NCBI GenBank assembly: GCA_963664365.1
Contig: OY761144.1
Coordinates: forward strand, 434,001 to 498,000
DNA: 64,000 bases
Reading direction: 5' to 3'
Source of the DNA: VXRN01 sp963664365
Lineage (GTDB): Bacteria; Chloroflexota; Dehalococcoidia; Lucifugimonadales; UBA1123
The translations under genes and the position numbers were made by a program. Shown here one piece after another: positions 39,521 through 48,151 of the stretch; position 1 is the stretch's first letter, and every line of letters begins with the position of its first letter. The notes below the pieces were generated by a model. It was not told where the DNA came from and did no database searches. It was given only the letters and a program-made list of their open reading frames with translations.

Positions 39521-41674
39521 CTAATAACCCATTGCCTCCTTCAGCTCACTATCAATCCAGAAGCGGGCAAGGAGGGCCCAACGGTCCATGTCTCCCAGGT
39601 CGACTTCACCGTTGTAACCTATGACCCACGGCTGGCGCACGTTAAACTGCGGAACTCTGCTACCCCACAGACGCCAGTGTTGTTCTGTACTGTAGATAGC
39701 TGCCTCTATAACCAGCCTCTGCTGCTCCTCAAGGGTGGTAGCGGCTTCGGCGGCTTCAACCATGGCGTCATAAACCGGGTCATTGACATTGGAGGTGTTC
39801 CATCCTGCATCCGAGGTATGAAATCGTAGCTGCCCCATAGGGTTCCACTCGTACGCCGTAGTATTAGGGATCATATGTTCATAAGTACCTTCCGTTATAC
39901 CAGGGCCCCAAGCAGCAGACTCTATCGGCTTAAGCTCTACATCAATGCCAATCTCATCATAGTATTTTGCGGCCAGTTCCATATAGCTAGCATCATGCGG
40001 CCCCGGAACGAACACCAGACCGATCTTAAATCTAATGCCGTCCGCGCCGCGCTTGTATCCAGCCGCATCAAGCAACGCTTCTGCCCTTTCCGGGTCATAG
40101 TTAAAGTATCCCTGGAGCTCTGCGGGCCACTCTTCAAATGGGACCGTATACCCGATCAAAGCATCCCCCCAACCCGTCTGAGGTCTCGGGTCTCCATAAC
40201 CCCTAAAGTAGATATTGTTAATTGTCTCATGGTCCAGTGCCATCTGCATTGCCTGGCGCACCCTGAGGTCGTTAGTGGGCGCCTTTTGCGTGTTAACAGC
40301 AAAAGCCGCTTCCGACCGATATGAAAATGGCTCCAGTACGATTTCGGGGTTGGTCTGCGCGAGGCTCACTAGAGTGTCGATAGACTTTATTTGAGTCCCC
40401 GCCGCCACATGCAGGAAATCAATCTTACCCGAGCGCATTGCCGCCAGACGTGTTGCTTCCTCTGGCATCATCAGGAACCTTAACCCGTCAATATAGGGCA
40501 GGCGGTTTTCCGGGTATTTTTCGTCGTAGCCCCAGTAGTTAGGATTCTTGACATAGGTCATAGAGCTGCCCTCTACCCAGTCAGTCAGCTCATAGGGCCC
40601 GGTGCCGACCAGCTTCGCCCATTCCTCAAACTCAAGCGTGCCGCCCGATTCTTCGAGTACCTCGGGGGGGTAAATCAAAGCAGTGTTGACGGTGAGGATA
40701 GCCTTCAGCGCAACCAACAAGCTTGGCGCCTTCAGCTTAAAGATAACCGTATATTTGTCGGTCGCCGTTACCGATTCGATTCCCACATCGTCAAGTGGAC
40801 CGTCCCTGGCAACAAATTCGCTACCTTTGGTAAAGCCGCTGCCGAGCCCCAAATAACGGTGATAGTTATATTCGATATCCTGGGCAGTTAGCTCCCGACC
40901 GTTCATCGGTGCCTTATTATGCCAGTTAACGCCCTGGCGGATGTTGAAGGTATAGGTGAGGCCGTCCGGGGAAATATCCCAGCTTTCCGCCAGCCGCCCT
41001 ATTATGATACTATCAGGTATGTACGTTGTTCTAAAGTTAAATACGTCCCTAGGCGTTGCCCAGTCCGCGATGCCTAGCTTCTCATTAATCATCGCGCTGA
41101 AGTCTGCGGCACCATGCCCATACCAGGTGTCAACACCCGTATGAGGGTCCGCGCTGCGGCCTATGTGCAGTGCCCCGCCATACTGTGGCGCCGACACCAC
41201 CTTGCCGGTGGTCGGGTCGGTCACATACCCCATCGGCACCTCTTTCACGACCTCTTTCTCCACCACCACGGTCTCGCCGGGGACCTCGACGGTCTTCACG
41301 ACCTCCTTCTCCACCACCACGGTCTGGCCCGGGACCTCAACGGTCTTGACGACCTCTTTGACGACGGTCTCGCCGGGCACCTCGACGGTCTTGACGACCT
41401 CTTCTTTCACCACGACGGTCTCGCCCGGAACCTCAACGGTCTCAGTTACCACTTTTTCTACCACCACGGTCTCGCCCGGGACCTGCACCTCTTTGACGAC
41501 CTCCTGGATCACGGTCTCGCCCGGGACCTCGACGGTCTTGATGACCTCTTTCTCGACTACCACGGTCTCGCCGGGGACCTCGATTGTTTCTGAACTGCAT
41601 GCCGCGGCGACCGCCAACAGCATTGCGACTCCTGCAACTACGACCAGCCAACGCATTGAATTAGATGTAAGCAT
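39521..41674 (-). CDS. ABC transporter substrate-binding lipoprotein (family 5) with VPGETV repeats
   Basis: A 717-residue extracellular lipoprotein. Signal helix WLVVVAGVAMLLAVAAAC with lipobox; residues about 30-145 are seven repeats of the type TVEVPGETVVVEKEVVK; then the family-5 solute-binding domain (ESWDISPDGLTYTFNIRQGV, DIEYNYHRYL, TGPYELTDWVEGSSMTYVKN, LRVRQAMQMALDHETIN). The repeats probably form an extended stalk or coiled coil holding the receptor off the membrane; such stalks are common in Chloroflexota. AGGAGG precedes ATG 41674. Works with the two permeases downstream. Confidence 0.93.
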   Translation of the reverse strand: MLTSNSMRWLVVVAGVAMLLAVAAACSSETIEVPGETVVVEKEVIKTVEVPGETVIQEVVKEVQVPGETVVVEKVVTETVEVPGETVVVKEEVVKTVEVPGETVVKEVVKTVEVPGQTVVVEKEVVKTVEVPGETVVVEKEVVKEVPMGYVTDPTTGKVVSAPQYGGALHIGRSADPHTGVDTWYGHGAADFSAMINEKLGIADWATPRDVFNFRTTYIPDSIIIGRLAESWDISPDGLTYTFNIRQGVNWHNKAPMNGRELTAQDIEYNYHRYLGLGSGFTKGSEFVARDGPLDDVGIESVTATDKYTVIFKLKAPSLLVALKAILTVNTALIYPPEVLEESGGTLEFEEWAKLVGTGPYELTDWVEGSSMTYVKNPNYWGYDEKYPENRLPYIDGLRFLMMPEEATRLAAMRSGKIDFLHVAAGTQIKSIDTLVSLAQTNPEIVLEPFSYRSEAAFAVNTQKAPTNDLRVRQAMQMALDHETINNIYFRGYGDPRPQTGWGDALIGYTVPFEEWPAELQGYFNYDPERAEALLDAAGYKRGADGIRFKIGLVFVPGPHDASYMELAAKYYDEIGIDVELKPIESAAWGPGITEGTYEHMIPNTTAYEWNPMGQLRFHTSDAGWNTSNVNDPVYDAMVEAAEAATTLEEQQRLVIEAAIYSTEQHWRLWGSRVPQFNVRQPWVIGYNGEVDLGDMDRWALLARFWIDSELKEAMGY
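41233..41590 (-). repeat. In-gene repeat array encoding the VPGETV stalk
   Basis: Seven units of about 48 to 54 bases, each with a GAGGTCCCSGGCGAGACCGT core on the minus strand, encode the stalk. Unit lengths vary by whole codons. Confidence 0.85.
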
Positions 41675-42157
41675 GTCGATGCCTCCTTCTGGGCGCCCAC
41701 AAGGGTCGCCCCTACGTTCTAGGCGCCCACAAGAGGCACCCTAGTCGAAACGGTCCGCAACGGCGCGGAACCTGTCCCCATGACGGGATGTGAGAGTTAT
41801 ACCACTTTCTCCCCCCCCGTCAAGCGTTGAGATATCGAGGGGTACATGCAAGGGATAATGGGCAAGGCGTAAGGGGATGTTTGAAGCAGGATTTTGGGGA
41901 ATTTTGGGATGGGGAGGATTTTGGCTCTCACCGCCCGGACCGCGATTCAACATCCTGTCTTAGCTTGGAACAGGTGAGCAGGACGAAAAGTCAGCATGGC
42001 CTAGTCAGAGCAGAATTGGGCACGATGGACTGTGCCAGAGTATATGCGGGTTCCGGACAATCGAAAGGCCCCGCGAGCAAGTTGCGACTCCGTCACATTG
42101 CAAACTCCGATTGTGTTATCATTGTGACGGATTTTTCAAACTTGCGAAGGTGTACTG
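41675..42157. repeat. Intergenic region with assorted repeats
   Basis: No gene seen. GGGCGCCCACAAG occurs twice (41691 and 41721) with a GGGTCGCCCCTACG neighbour; a TTTGAAGCAGGATTTTGGGG segment (41880-41899) matches copies at 8528 and 26346; GGCCCCGCGAGCAAGTTGC (42067-42085) matches 37242-37260. No convincing promoter for the gene at 42158. Confidence 0.55.
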
Positions 42158-42640
42158 TTGACTTCCATCAGTGAAGCGGAGAGAGAGCGGCTCCTCAACG
42201 CCATCCACAATCAGCGGAGGCCCACCGTAACGGTTCTGTCGTCGCTGCTGGCGGCTCAGGACGAGTTGGGTTACATACCGGACGCGGCCATCGAGGAGGT
42301 CGCCGCCCTCAACGACACGACCATCAACGAAGTCTGGGGCGTAGCATCCTTCTACACCAACTTCAGGTTCACGCCGCCCGGAAGTCACAACGTCGAAGTG
42401 TGCTGGGGTCCCACCTGCCATCTCATGGGCGCGGCCCAGATTCTGAAACGCATCATGGACCAACTCGGACTCGAAGATGAGGGGGAGACCGCCGACAACC
42501 GCATATCGTTCAAGTTCAATACGTGCCTCGGAGCCTGCTCCAACGCCCCGGTGATGAGCATAGACCACCACCTGATCGGGCGTCTGACGCCGGATTCGGC
42601 ATCGGAGAGGGTTCGTCAGGTACAGAGCGCGCAGACCTAG
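42158..42640 (+). CDS. NuoE-like thioredoxin-fold [2Fe-2S] subunit
   Basis: A 160-residue protein of the NuoE/HoxE/FdsG family. Helical N-terminus (VLSSLLAAQDELGYIPDAAI), then VASFYTNFRFTPPG and cluster cysteines VCWGPTCHLMGA and FNTCLGACSNAPVM. It passes electrons from the FMN subunit. TTG start with GAAGG ahead. First gene of a four-gene redox operon. Confidence 0.92.
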   Translation: MTSISEAERERLLNAIHNQRRPTVTVLSSLLAAQDELGYIPDAAIEEVAALNDTTINEVWGVASFYTNFRFTPPGSHNVEVCWGPTCHLMGAAQILKRIMDQLGLEDEGETADNRISFKFNTCLGACSNAPVMSIDHHLIGRLTPDSASERVRQVQSAQT

Positions 42641-42666
42641 CGACGGAACAGCAACATTTCCTAAGA

Positions 42667-44415
42667 ATGTCCAGCTACGAAGAAATAAAGAGGGCCGCCG
42701 ATGACCGGTGGCAGCATCTCGAAGAGGGGCCGAGCCCTTGGATTCGGGTCGGGACCGCGATGTGCGGCCAGTCATCGGGCGCGCTCGAAGTCATCGAAAC
42801 CCTCCGCGCCGAATTAGACCGACAGGGAATCACTGCCCACGTTGACGAAGTCGGATGCTTGGGAATCTGCTACGCCGAGCCGTTGCTGGACGTTCTAAAT
42901 CCCGGGACCAAGTCGCGTCTGTTCTTCGGCAATGTGACGCCTGATGACGTTCCGGAGATCGTATCTTCGTATATTGCCGAATCCCGGATTGGGACCGACA
43001 AAGCGCTCGGATACTTGGGAGAGGAGCCGATAGACGGAGCGCCGGACCTGTCGGAGACGCCGGGGATCAAACTCCAGAACCGCATCGCGCTCAGAAACGC
43101 CGGACACATCGCGCCCGGAGACATCTACCAGTACATAGCCAACGGCGGCTACGCCGGCATTCATAAGGCTCTGACCGAGATGGAGCCGGACGACGTCATA
43201 AAGGCGGTGTCCGACTCCGGCCTTCGCGGGCGCGGCGGGGCGGCGTTCCCGACGGGCGTCAAGTGGAGTTTCATGGTTCGGTCGCCCGGACCTCCTAAGT
43301 ACATGCTCTGCAACTGCGAAGAGGGCGACCCCGGCGCATACAACGACAAGGGTATCTTGGAGAGCGACCCGCATACCCTGTTGGAAGGCTTGATGATTGG
43401 CGGCTACGCGACGCGAGCCACCAACGGGATCGTGTTCATAAGACACGGCCACGACGGGCCAATTGACCGCACCGAAGAGGCGATAAGGCAGGCATACGAG
43501 GCGGGCATCCTCGGCAAGGATATATTCGGCACGGGGTTCGACTTCGATATTGAGGTCGCCCTGACCGGCGAGTCCTACGTGGCCGGTGAAGAGACCGCTC
43601 TGATGGAGGCCATAGAGGGCAAGCGGTCTCAACCCAGGTACCGCCCACCCTTCCCGGCTGCTTATGGCGTTTGGGGCTACCCATCCACAATCAACAACGT
43701 CAAGACGTACTCCTACGCTCCTCAGATCATCTCGCAAGGCGCCGAGTGGTTCAGCTCCATCGGCGTCAACCGGAGCACCGGCACGGCGATCATCTGTCTG
43801 AACGGCAACGTCACGTACCCCGGCCTCTACGAGGTCCCGATGGGCCTCACGTTGGGGGAAGTCATAGACGACATCGGCGGCGGCGTTCCCAACGGCAAGC
43901 GACTCAAGCTGCTCCAGACCGGCGGGCCGCTCGGCGGGGTTCTCAGCGCGGAGAGCATGTCCGTACATTTGGACTTCGACGAGATGCGAGACGCCGGAGC
44001 GATACTCGGCTCGGGCGGCATCATCGTTGGCGACGAGGACGTTTGCGCCGTCGATCTGACCCGCGTGCTCGTCGCGTTCTGTCAGTTCGAGTCCTGCGGC
44101 AAGTGCTTCCCGTGCCGACTCGGTATGGAGCACCTCTTGGAGATCACCGAGCGTATCGCGCGATGTGAGAGCCGTCCCGGAGACCTCGACCTGATGCGCT
44201 CGGTCGGAACTACCATGGAGGCCAGTTCCCTGTGCGGCCACGGCCAGCTTGGATTCGGCCCAATACGGTCGGCGCTGACCCACTTCGAGGCGGACTTCAT
44301 CTCTCACATAGAGCATGGCGCGTGTCCGACCGGCAGCTGCCTCGGGCCGCATATAGCCCCCAAGAATACGAGACCTTACGCTCACGACTTCGTTCCCGGA
44401 GGTCAGAATGGCTGA
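42667..44415 (+). CDS. NuoF-like NADH/FMN-binding subunit with extra N-terminal [2Fe-2S] domain
   Basis: A 582-residue protein. Residues 1-110 form a thioredoxin-like ferredoxin domain (VGTAMCGQSSGA, VDEVGCLGICYAEPLLDV); then the NuoF core with the NADH/FMN site SGLRGRGGAAFPTGVKWSFM and CNCEEGDPGAYNDKGILESD, and the [4Fe-4S] motif ESCGKCFPCRLGMEHLLEI plus SLCGHGQ. Such fused NuoF-like proteins occur in NAD-linked formate dehydrogenases and hydrogenases. ATG 42667; its stop overlaps the next start by eight bases. Confidence 0.93.
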   Translation: MSSYEEIKRAADDRWQHLEEGPSPWIRVGTAMCGQSSGALEVIETLRAELDRQGITAHVDEVGCLGICYAEPLLDVLNPGTKSRLFFGNVTPDDVPEIVSSYIAESRIGTDKALGYLGEEPIDGAPDLSETPGIKLQNRIALRNAGHIAPGDIYQYIANGGYAGIHKALTEMEPDDVIKAVSDSGLRGRGGAAFPTGVKWSFMVRSPGPPKYMLCNCEEGDPGAYNDKGILESDPHTLLEGLMIGGYATRATNGIVFIRHGHDGPIDRTEEAIRQAYEAGILGKDIFGTGFDFDIEVALTGESYVAGEETALMEAIEGKRSQPRYRPPFPAAYGVWGYPSTINNVKTYSYAPQIISQGAEWFSSIGVNRSTGTAIICLNGNVTYPGLYEVPMGLTLGEVIDDIGGGVPNGKRLKLLQTGGPLGGVLSAESMSVHLDFDEMRDAGAILGSGGIIVGDEDVCAVDLTRVLVAFCQFESCGKCFPCRLGMEHLLEITERIARCESRPGDLDLMRSVGTTMEASSLCGHGQLGFGPIRSALTHFEADFISHIEHGACPTGSCLGPHIAPKNTRPYAHDFVPGGQNG

Positions 44416-47197
44416 TGAGATCAAGATAAGCGTTGACGGTCAGGAGATACAGGCGCAGCCTGGGCAGATGATCATTCAGGCGGCCATGGACGCCGGACTG
44501 TACATACCCTATCTCTGCTACTACCCGGGCATGAAGCCGTTCGGCGCGTGTCGGATGTGCGTCGTGACCGCCGAAGCGCCCGGCCCGGACGGCAGTTATC
44601 GGGCTCTTCCCGGCTCTCCCGCCTCATGCACCACGCCCGTCTCGCCGGGAATGCGAGTGACCACCAACAGCTCGGAGCTCCAGGGACTGCGGCGCGGCAT
44701 CATGGACATGCTCCTGTCGGAGCATCCTCATGGCTGCCTCACCTGTCACCGCATAGAGTTGTGCGGCCCGGCCGACATCTGTCTGCGCCACGTCTCCGTC
44801 AACGACCGGTGCGTCACCTGCCCGAAGAACGAACGCTGCGAACTGAAGGACACCGTGCGGTATCTGGAAATGGAGATGGATACCCCGCTGACCTACAACA
44901 ACCGACACCTTCCCCTGTCGGTCCAAGACCCGTACTGGGACATGGACATGAACCTGTGCATCGTGTGCGCTCGATGCGTCAGGGTTTGCGACGAAGTGCG
45001 CGGGGACTCTGCTCTATCTCTCCAATTGCGTTCCGGAAAGAGCATCATCGGCACGTCGCAGGGAACGAGCCTGCTAGAATCGGGATGCGAGTTTTGCGGA
45101 GCCTGTATCGACGTCTGCCCCACGGGCGCTCTGGTTGAGCGAGACTACAAGTGGGACAAGGCGGTGGAGACGGTAAACACCATCTGTCCCCACTGTCCCG
45201 TCGGCTGCGAGATGAAGCTGGAAGTCAACAAGCGCAACCGGTTGATCAGGTCGATCCCCGAACGCCACGCCGCCGCCAATCGAGGCCAGGGATGCTTCAA
45301 GGGCAAATTCGGTATGGAGTTCGTAAACCGCCGGGATCGAATTTCCACGCCTTTGGCGCGCCGGGACGGCGAACTGAGTGAGTCCACTTGGCCCGACGCG
45401 CTCGACCTGATAGCTGAGCGGCTGGATGGCTACAAAGACGGCCAGTACGCTCTGATCGCCTCCCCAAGGGCGACAAACGAGGACGCATACATCGCCCAGA
45501 AGTTCGCGCGCGCGGTCATGCGGACCAACAACGTCGATGTCGCGTCCAACACTCGCCCGGAGATGCTAAAGCCGCTGCGCGAACAGCTTGGCTCTTCAGC
45601 CGTCACCAACCCTATATGGGATCTCGAAGAGTCCAAGAGGTTCCTGATAGTCTCCTCCAACATGACCGAGGAGCAGAACGTGTTGGCTGTGCCGATCAAG
45701 AAGGCGATTCGCCAGGGGACGGCCAAGGCCGTCGTCATAGACCAGCGCGAGACCGAGCTCGCCAGGCACGCGGAGATATGGCTTAGACCCAGGCCCGGCA
45801 GCGAGTCGGCGCTCATAGGCGGCCTCATACGCGCAATCTGGAACCAATCGCTCGACAACCACGAATTTCTCGCCGAGCACGTCGATAATGTCCAGGAGTT
45901 CAGGAACTCCATAATCCGGCAGTTCGACCTCGCCATGGTGGAGCGGATTACGGGAATAAGCCAGTCCGACATTCAAGCGGCGGCCAGCGCTTTCGCCGAA
46001 CAGCGGCCCGGCGCGATCTTGTACGGACTTGAGACGGTACATCCCGACATTCGCGAGGAGTGCTCCCGCGCGCTCGTGAACCTCGCTATCGTTACCGGAA
46101 ACATCGGTGAAAGGTCTTCGGGCCTCTACCCGCTGTTCACGGGGGCAAACGAACAGGGCGCGCGAGACGCGGGATGCGTCCCGGACATCCTCCCCGGGCA
46201 CGCGGGGTTGGACGATCAGAGGAGCCGTCAACGCTTCTCCAGGGCGTGGAAAGTCGAAATACCGGAGTCGCCCGGAATAGGAATCATGCAACTGGGGGAC
46301 GCCGTCAAGTCCGGCCTGATCAAAGCGGTCCACCTGGTGGGGAACAGCCCCGGATATGCCGATGGCGAGCTTGTCTCCGCCCTGAAGCAGGCTGAGTTTG
46401 TCATCGCCCACGCGAATTTCCACAGCGAGATCACCGAAATAGCCGACGTGGTTCTGCCCGCGCTCACATTCGCCGAACGCAAGGGGACATATACCAACCT
46501 CGAAAGGCGAGTGCAGATTCTCAGGCCCGCTTTGGGCCCTAAGGGAGACGGGGACGCGGACTGGCGCATACTCGCACAGATCGCCCGCCGAATGGACGCC
46601 GACGGCTTCGACCATTCAGACGAAGAGTCCGTATTCGACGAACTGAACAACCTCGCGACGATCTATGGCGGCATTACCTACGGCAGACTCGCCGATGCCG
46701 GTATGCAGTGGCCCTGTCTCGCGGCGGACATGCTCGACACACCAATCCTGTACGAGAACACTCTGGACACCGACAGGCCAAAGCTGGCTGCCATGACGCT
46801 CCAAGAGGCCCCTGTCCATCAGGACGAGGACTTCCCGATGCTCTTGGCTCACGGGAGGGCGCTTCACCAGCCGGACGCGGAGATGGAAATCATCCAGATC
46901 GACGGACGAAACGCCATACGGCGAGAGGAATCATTGCAGGTCCACCCCGACGACGCCGCCGACCTCGGCATCGAGCAGGGCGACTGGGTTGTGGCGGAGT
47001 CCAATCGGGGACGGCTCGCCGGCGTCGCGGACCTGTCCGGCCCCCAGCGAGGACTCGTTTCAATTACGACGCTGTTCGGCGACCTCGTCACCGGCCTAGC
47101 CCAGAGTCCCGAGCCTGACCCGATGATGAACGTTCCAACGCTCCCATTGATTCCGGTGCGTCTGCTGAAGCCGGTCGCTGAAATTGCCGCAGACTGA
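44408..47197 (+). CDS. NuoG/formate-dehydrogenase-alpha-like protein lacking the Mo-ligand Cys/Sec
   Basis: A 929-residue protein. N-terminal [2Fe-2S] ferredoxin (YLCYYPGMKPFGACRMCVVT), His-Cys3 cluster (HPHGCLTCHRIELCGPADIC), two [4Fe-4S] sets (CIVCARCVRVC; CEFCGACIDVCPTGAL), then a molybdopterin-oxidoreductase domain with its own cluster (ICPHCPVGCEMKLEV, GQGCFKGKFG) and a C-terminal domain (RNAIRREESLQVHPDDAADL). At the position where formate dehydrogenases place Cys or Sec (after RTNNVD, near 374-385) the sequence is VASNTRPEML, so no sulfur or selenium ligand is visible. It therefore may be a Mo-free electron wire like NuoG, or use another ligand. GGAGG precedes ATG. Confidence 0.88.
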   Translation: MADEIKISVDGQEIQAQPGQMIIQAAMDAGLYIPYLCYYPGMKPFGACRMCVVTAEAPGPDGSYRALPGSPASCTTPVSPGMRVTTNSSELQGLRRGIMDMLLSEHPHGCLTCHRIELCGPADICLRHVSVNDRCVTCPKNERCELKDTVRYLEMEMDTPLTYNNRHLPLSVQDPYWDMDMNLCIVCARCVRVCDEVRGDSALSLQLRSGKSIIGTSQGTSLLESGCEFCGACIDVCPTGALVERDYKWDKAVETVNTICPHCPVGCEMKLEVNKRNRLIRSIPERHAAANRGQGCFKGKFGMEFVNRRDRISTPLARRDGELSESTWPDALDLIAERLDGYKDGQYALIASPRATNEDAYIAQKFARAVMRTNNVDVASNTRPEMLKPLREQLGSSAVTNPIWDLEESKRFLIVSSNMTEEQNVLAVPIKKAIRQGTAKAVVIDQRETELARHAEIWLRPRPGSESALIGGLIRAIWNQSLDNHEFLAEHVDNVQEFRNSIIRQFDLAMVERITGISQSDIQAAASAFAEQRPGAILYGLETVHPDIREECSRALVNLAIVTGNIGERSSGLYPLFTGANEQGARDAGCVPDILPGHAGLDDQRSRQRFSRAWKVEIPESPGIGIMQLGDAVKSGLIKAVHLVGNSPGYADGELVSALKQAEFVIAHANFHSEITEIADVVLPALTFAERKGTYTNLERRVQILRPALGPKGDGDADWRILAQIARRMDADGFDHSDEESVFDELNNLATIYGGITYGRLADAGMQWPCLAADMLDTPILYENTLDTDRPKLAAMTLQEAPVHQDEDFPMLLAHGRALHQPDAEMEIIQIDGRNAIRREESLQVHPDDAADLGIEQGDWVVAESNRGRLAGVADLSGPQRGLVSITTLFGDLVTGLAQSPEPDPMMNVPTLPLIPVRLLKPVAEIAAD

Positions 47198-47216
47198 GAA
47201 AAGGAGAAACTCAGAC

Positions 47217-47969
47217 TTGACAACTGCCCGAAGACGAATCCGACGGCCCAAGCTGGCCCAATCCACCATTAGACGACGAGTGGACTTCACCCACGACCTC
47301 TGGACCGTCTGGCTGGACAAGCCAGAAGGGTTCTCATTCAAGCCCGGACAGTACTGCACCATCGGCTCACAGGGAATCGAGCGGGCGTACTCCATAGTGT
47401 CCGCTCCCTACGAAGATGATCTGGAGTTGTTCGTAGAGCTTGTGCCCCCTCCCGATGGAAACCTAACCCCTCTGCTCCACGATATGAAGGAGGGCGATAC
47501 GGTCACCATCCGGCCTCGGGCCAAAGGCATCTTCACCTTCGATCCTAAGCTCCCCAACCAACTCTTCGTGGCTACCGTTACGGGAGTGGTGCCTTACCTC
47601 AGCATCATCAGGCAGTATCTTCACGACCGCCAATCTGGACATCACTTCTACATCCTCATGGGCGCGAGCTACCAGGACGAATTCGGGTATGACGACGAGC
47701 TGCAGAAGCTCGCGTCGGACCACTCCGACTTCATCACCTTCGTCCCGACGATCAGCCGTCCCGACGAAGAGCCGAACGCAGGCTGGGACGGGGAAACGGG
47801 CAGAGTCAACGCGATTGTGCAGAAGTACGTCTCGAAATGGAGCCTGATTCCCGAAGATACGATCATCTACGCATGCGGCCACCCCGGCATGATCGAGGAC
47901 GTGAAAGACCAGATGATTCCAAAGGGCTACGAGGTCAAGGAAGAACGCTTCTGGAAGGAAGACGACTAG
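47217..47969 (+). CDS. Ferredoxin-NADP reductase family flavoprotein
   Basis: A 250-residue FNR-fold protein. FAD site RAYSIVSAPYEDD, then VTGVVPYLSIIRQYL (usual GTG replaced by VTG) and the nucleotide-site YACGHPGMIEDVKDQM. It lacks a plant-type ferredoxin domain. TTG 47217 has AAAGGAGAAA ahead. As fourth gene after NuoE/F/G-like genes it probably exchanges electrons between NAD(P)H and ferredoxin with that complex. A repeat element covers its stop codon. Confidence 0.87.
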   Translation: MTTARRRIRRPKLAQSTIRRRVDFTHDLWTVWLDKPEGFSFKPGQYCTIGSQGIERAYSIVSAPYEDDLELFVELVPPPDGNLTPLLHDMKEGDTVTIRPRAKGIFTFDPKLPNQLFVATVTGVVPYLSIIRQYLHDRQSGHHFYILMGASYQDEFGYDDELQKLASDHSDFITFVPTISRPDEEPNAGWDGETGRVNAIVQKYVSKWSLIPEDTIIYACGHPGMIEDVKDQMIPKGYEVKEERFWKEDD

Positions 47970-48087
47970 TACCGGTTCCAGATGTATTTGTCTTTCTCAG
48001 ACTGACCTCAGTTCTGGATTCCGGCCTTCGCCGGAATGACGGAGAATGTAGTTGGTGTCCGTCAAAACTACGTTGAAGCGGTACTAG
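47966..48087. repeat. 122-bp element with 15-bp inverted ends carrying a REP hairpin
   Basis: Left end CTAGTACCGGTTCCA (47966-47980) and right end TTGAAGCGGTACTAG (48073-48087) are inverted repeats with two mismatches. Inside is the REP ATTCCGGCCTTCGCCGGAAT followed by GACGGAGAATGTAGTTG. The left end includes the stop codon of the reductase gene. Confidence 0.75.
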
Positions 48088-48151
48088 CCCCTTCCTCCTC
48101 GCTTTCCGAGCGCCGCCTCGGCGGGTACAATGGAGCCGGAGCAGACACTCG

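Noticed and set aside
41114..41744. Plus-strand frames through the VPGETV repeat region
   Set aside because: Low-complexity antisense of the repeat array; the minus strand encodes the signal peptide, stalk and receptor.
44408..47197. Selenocysteine codon in the formate-dehydrogenase-like gene
   Set aside because: No in-frame TGA lies at the Mo-ligand position; the codons there read VASNTRPEML.
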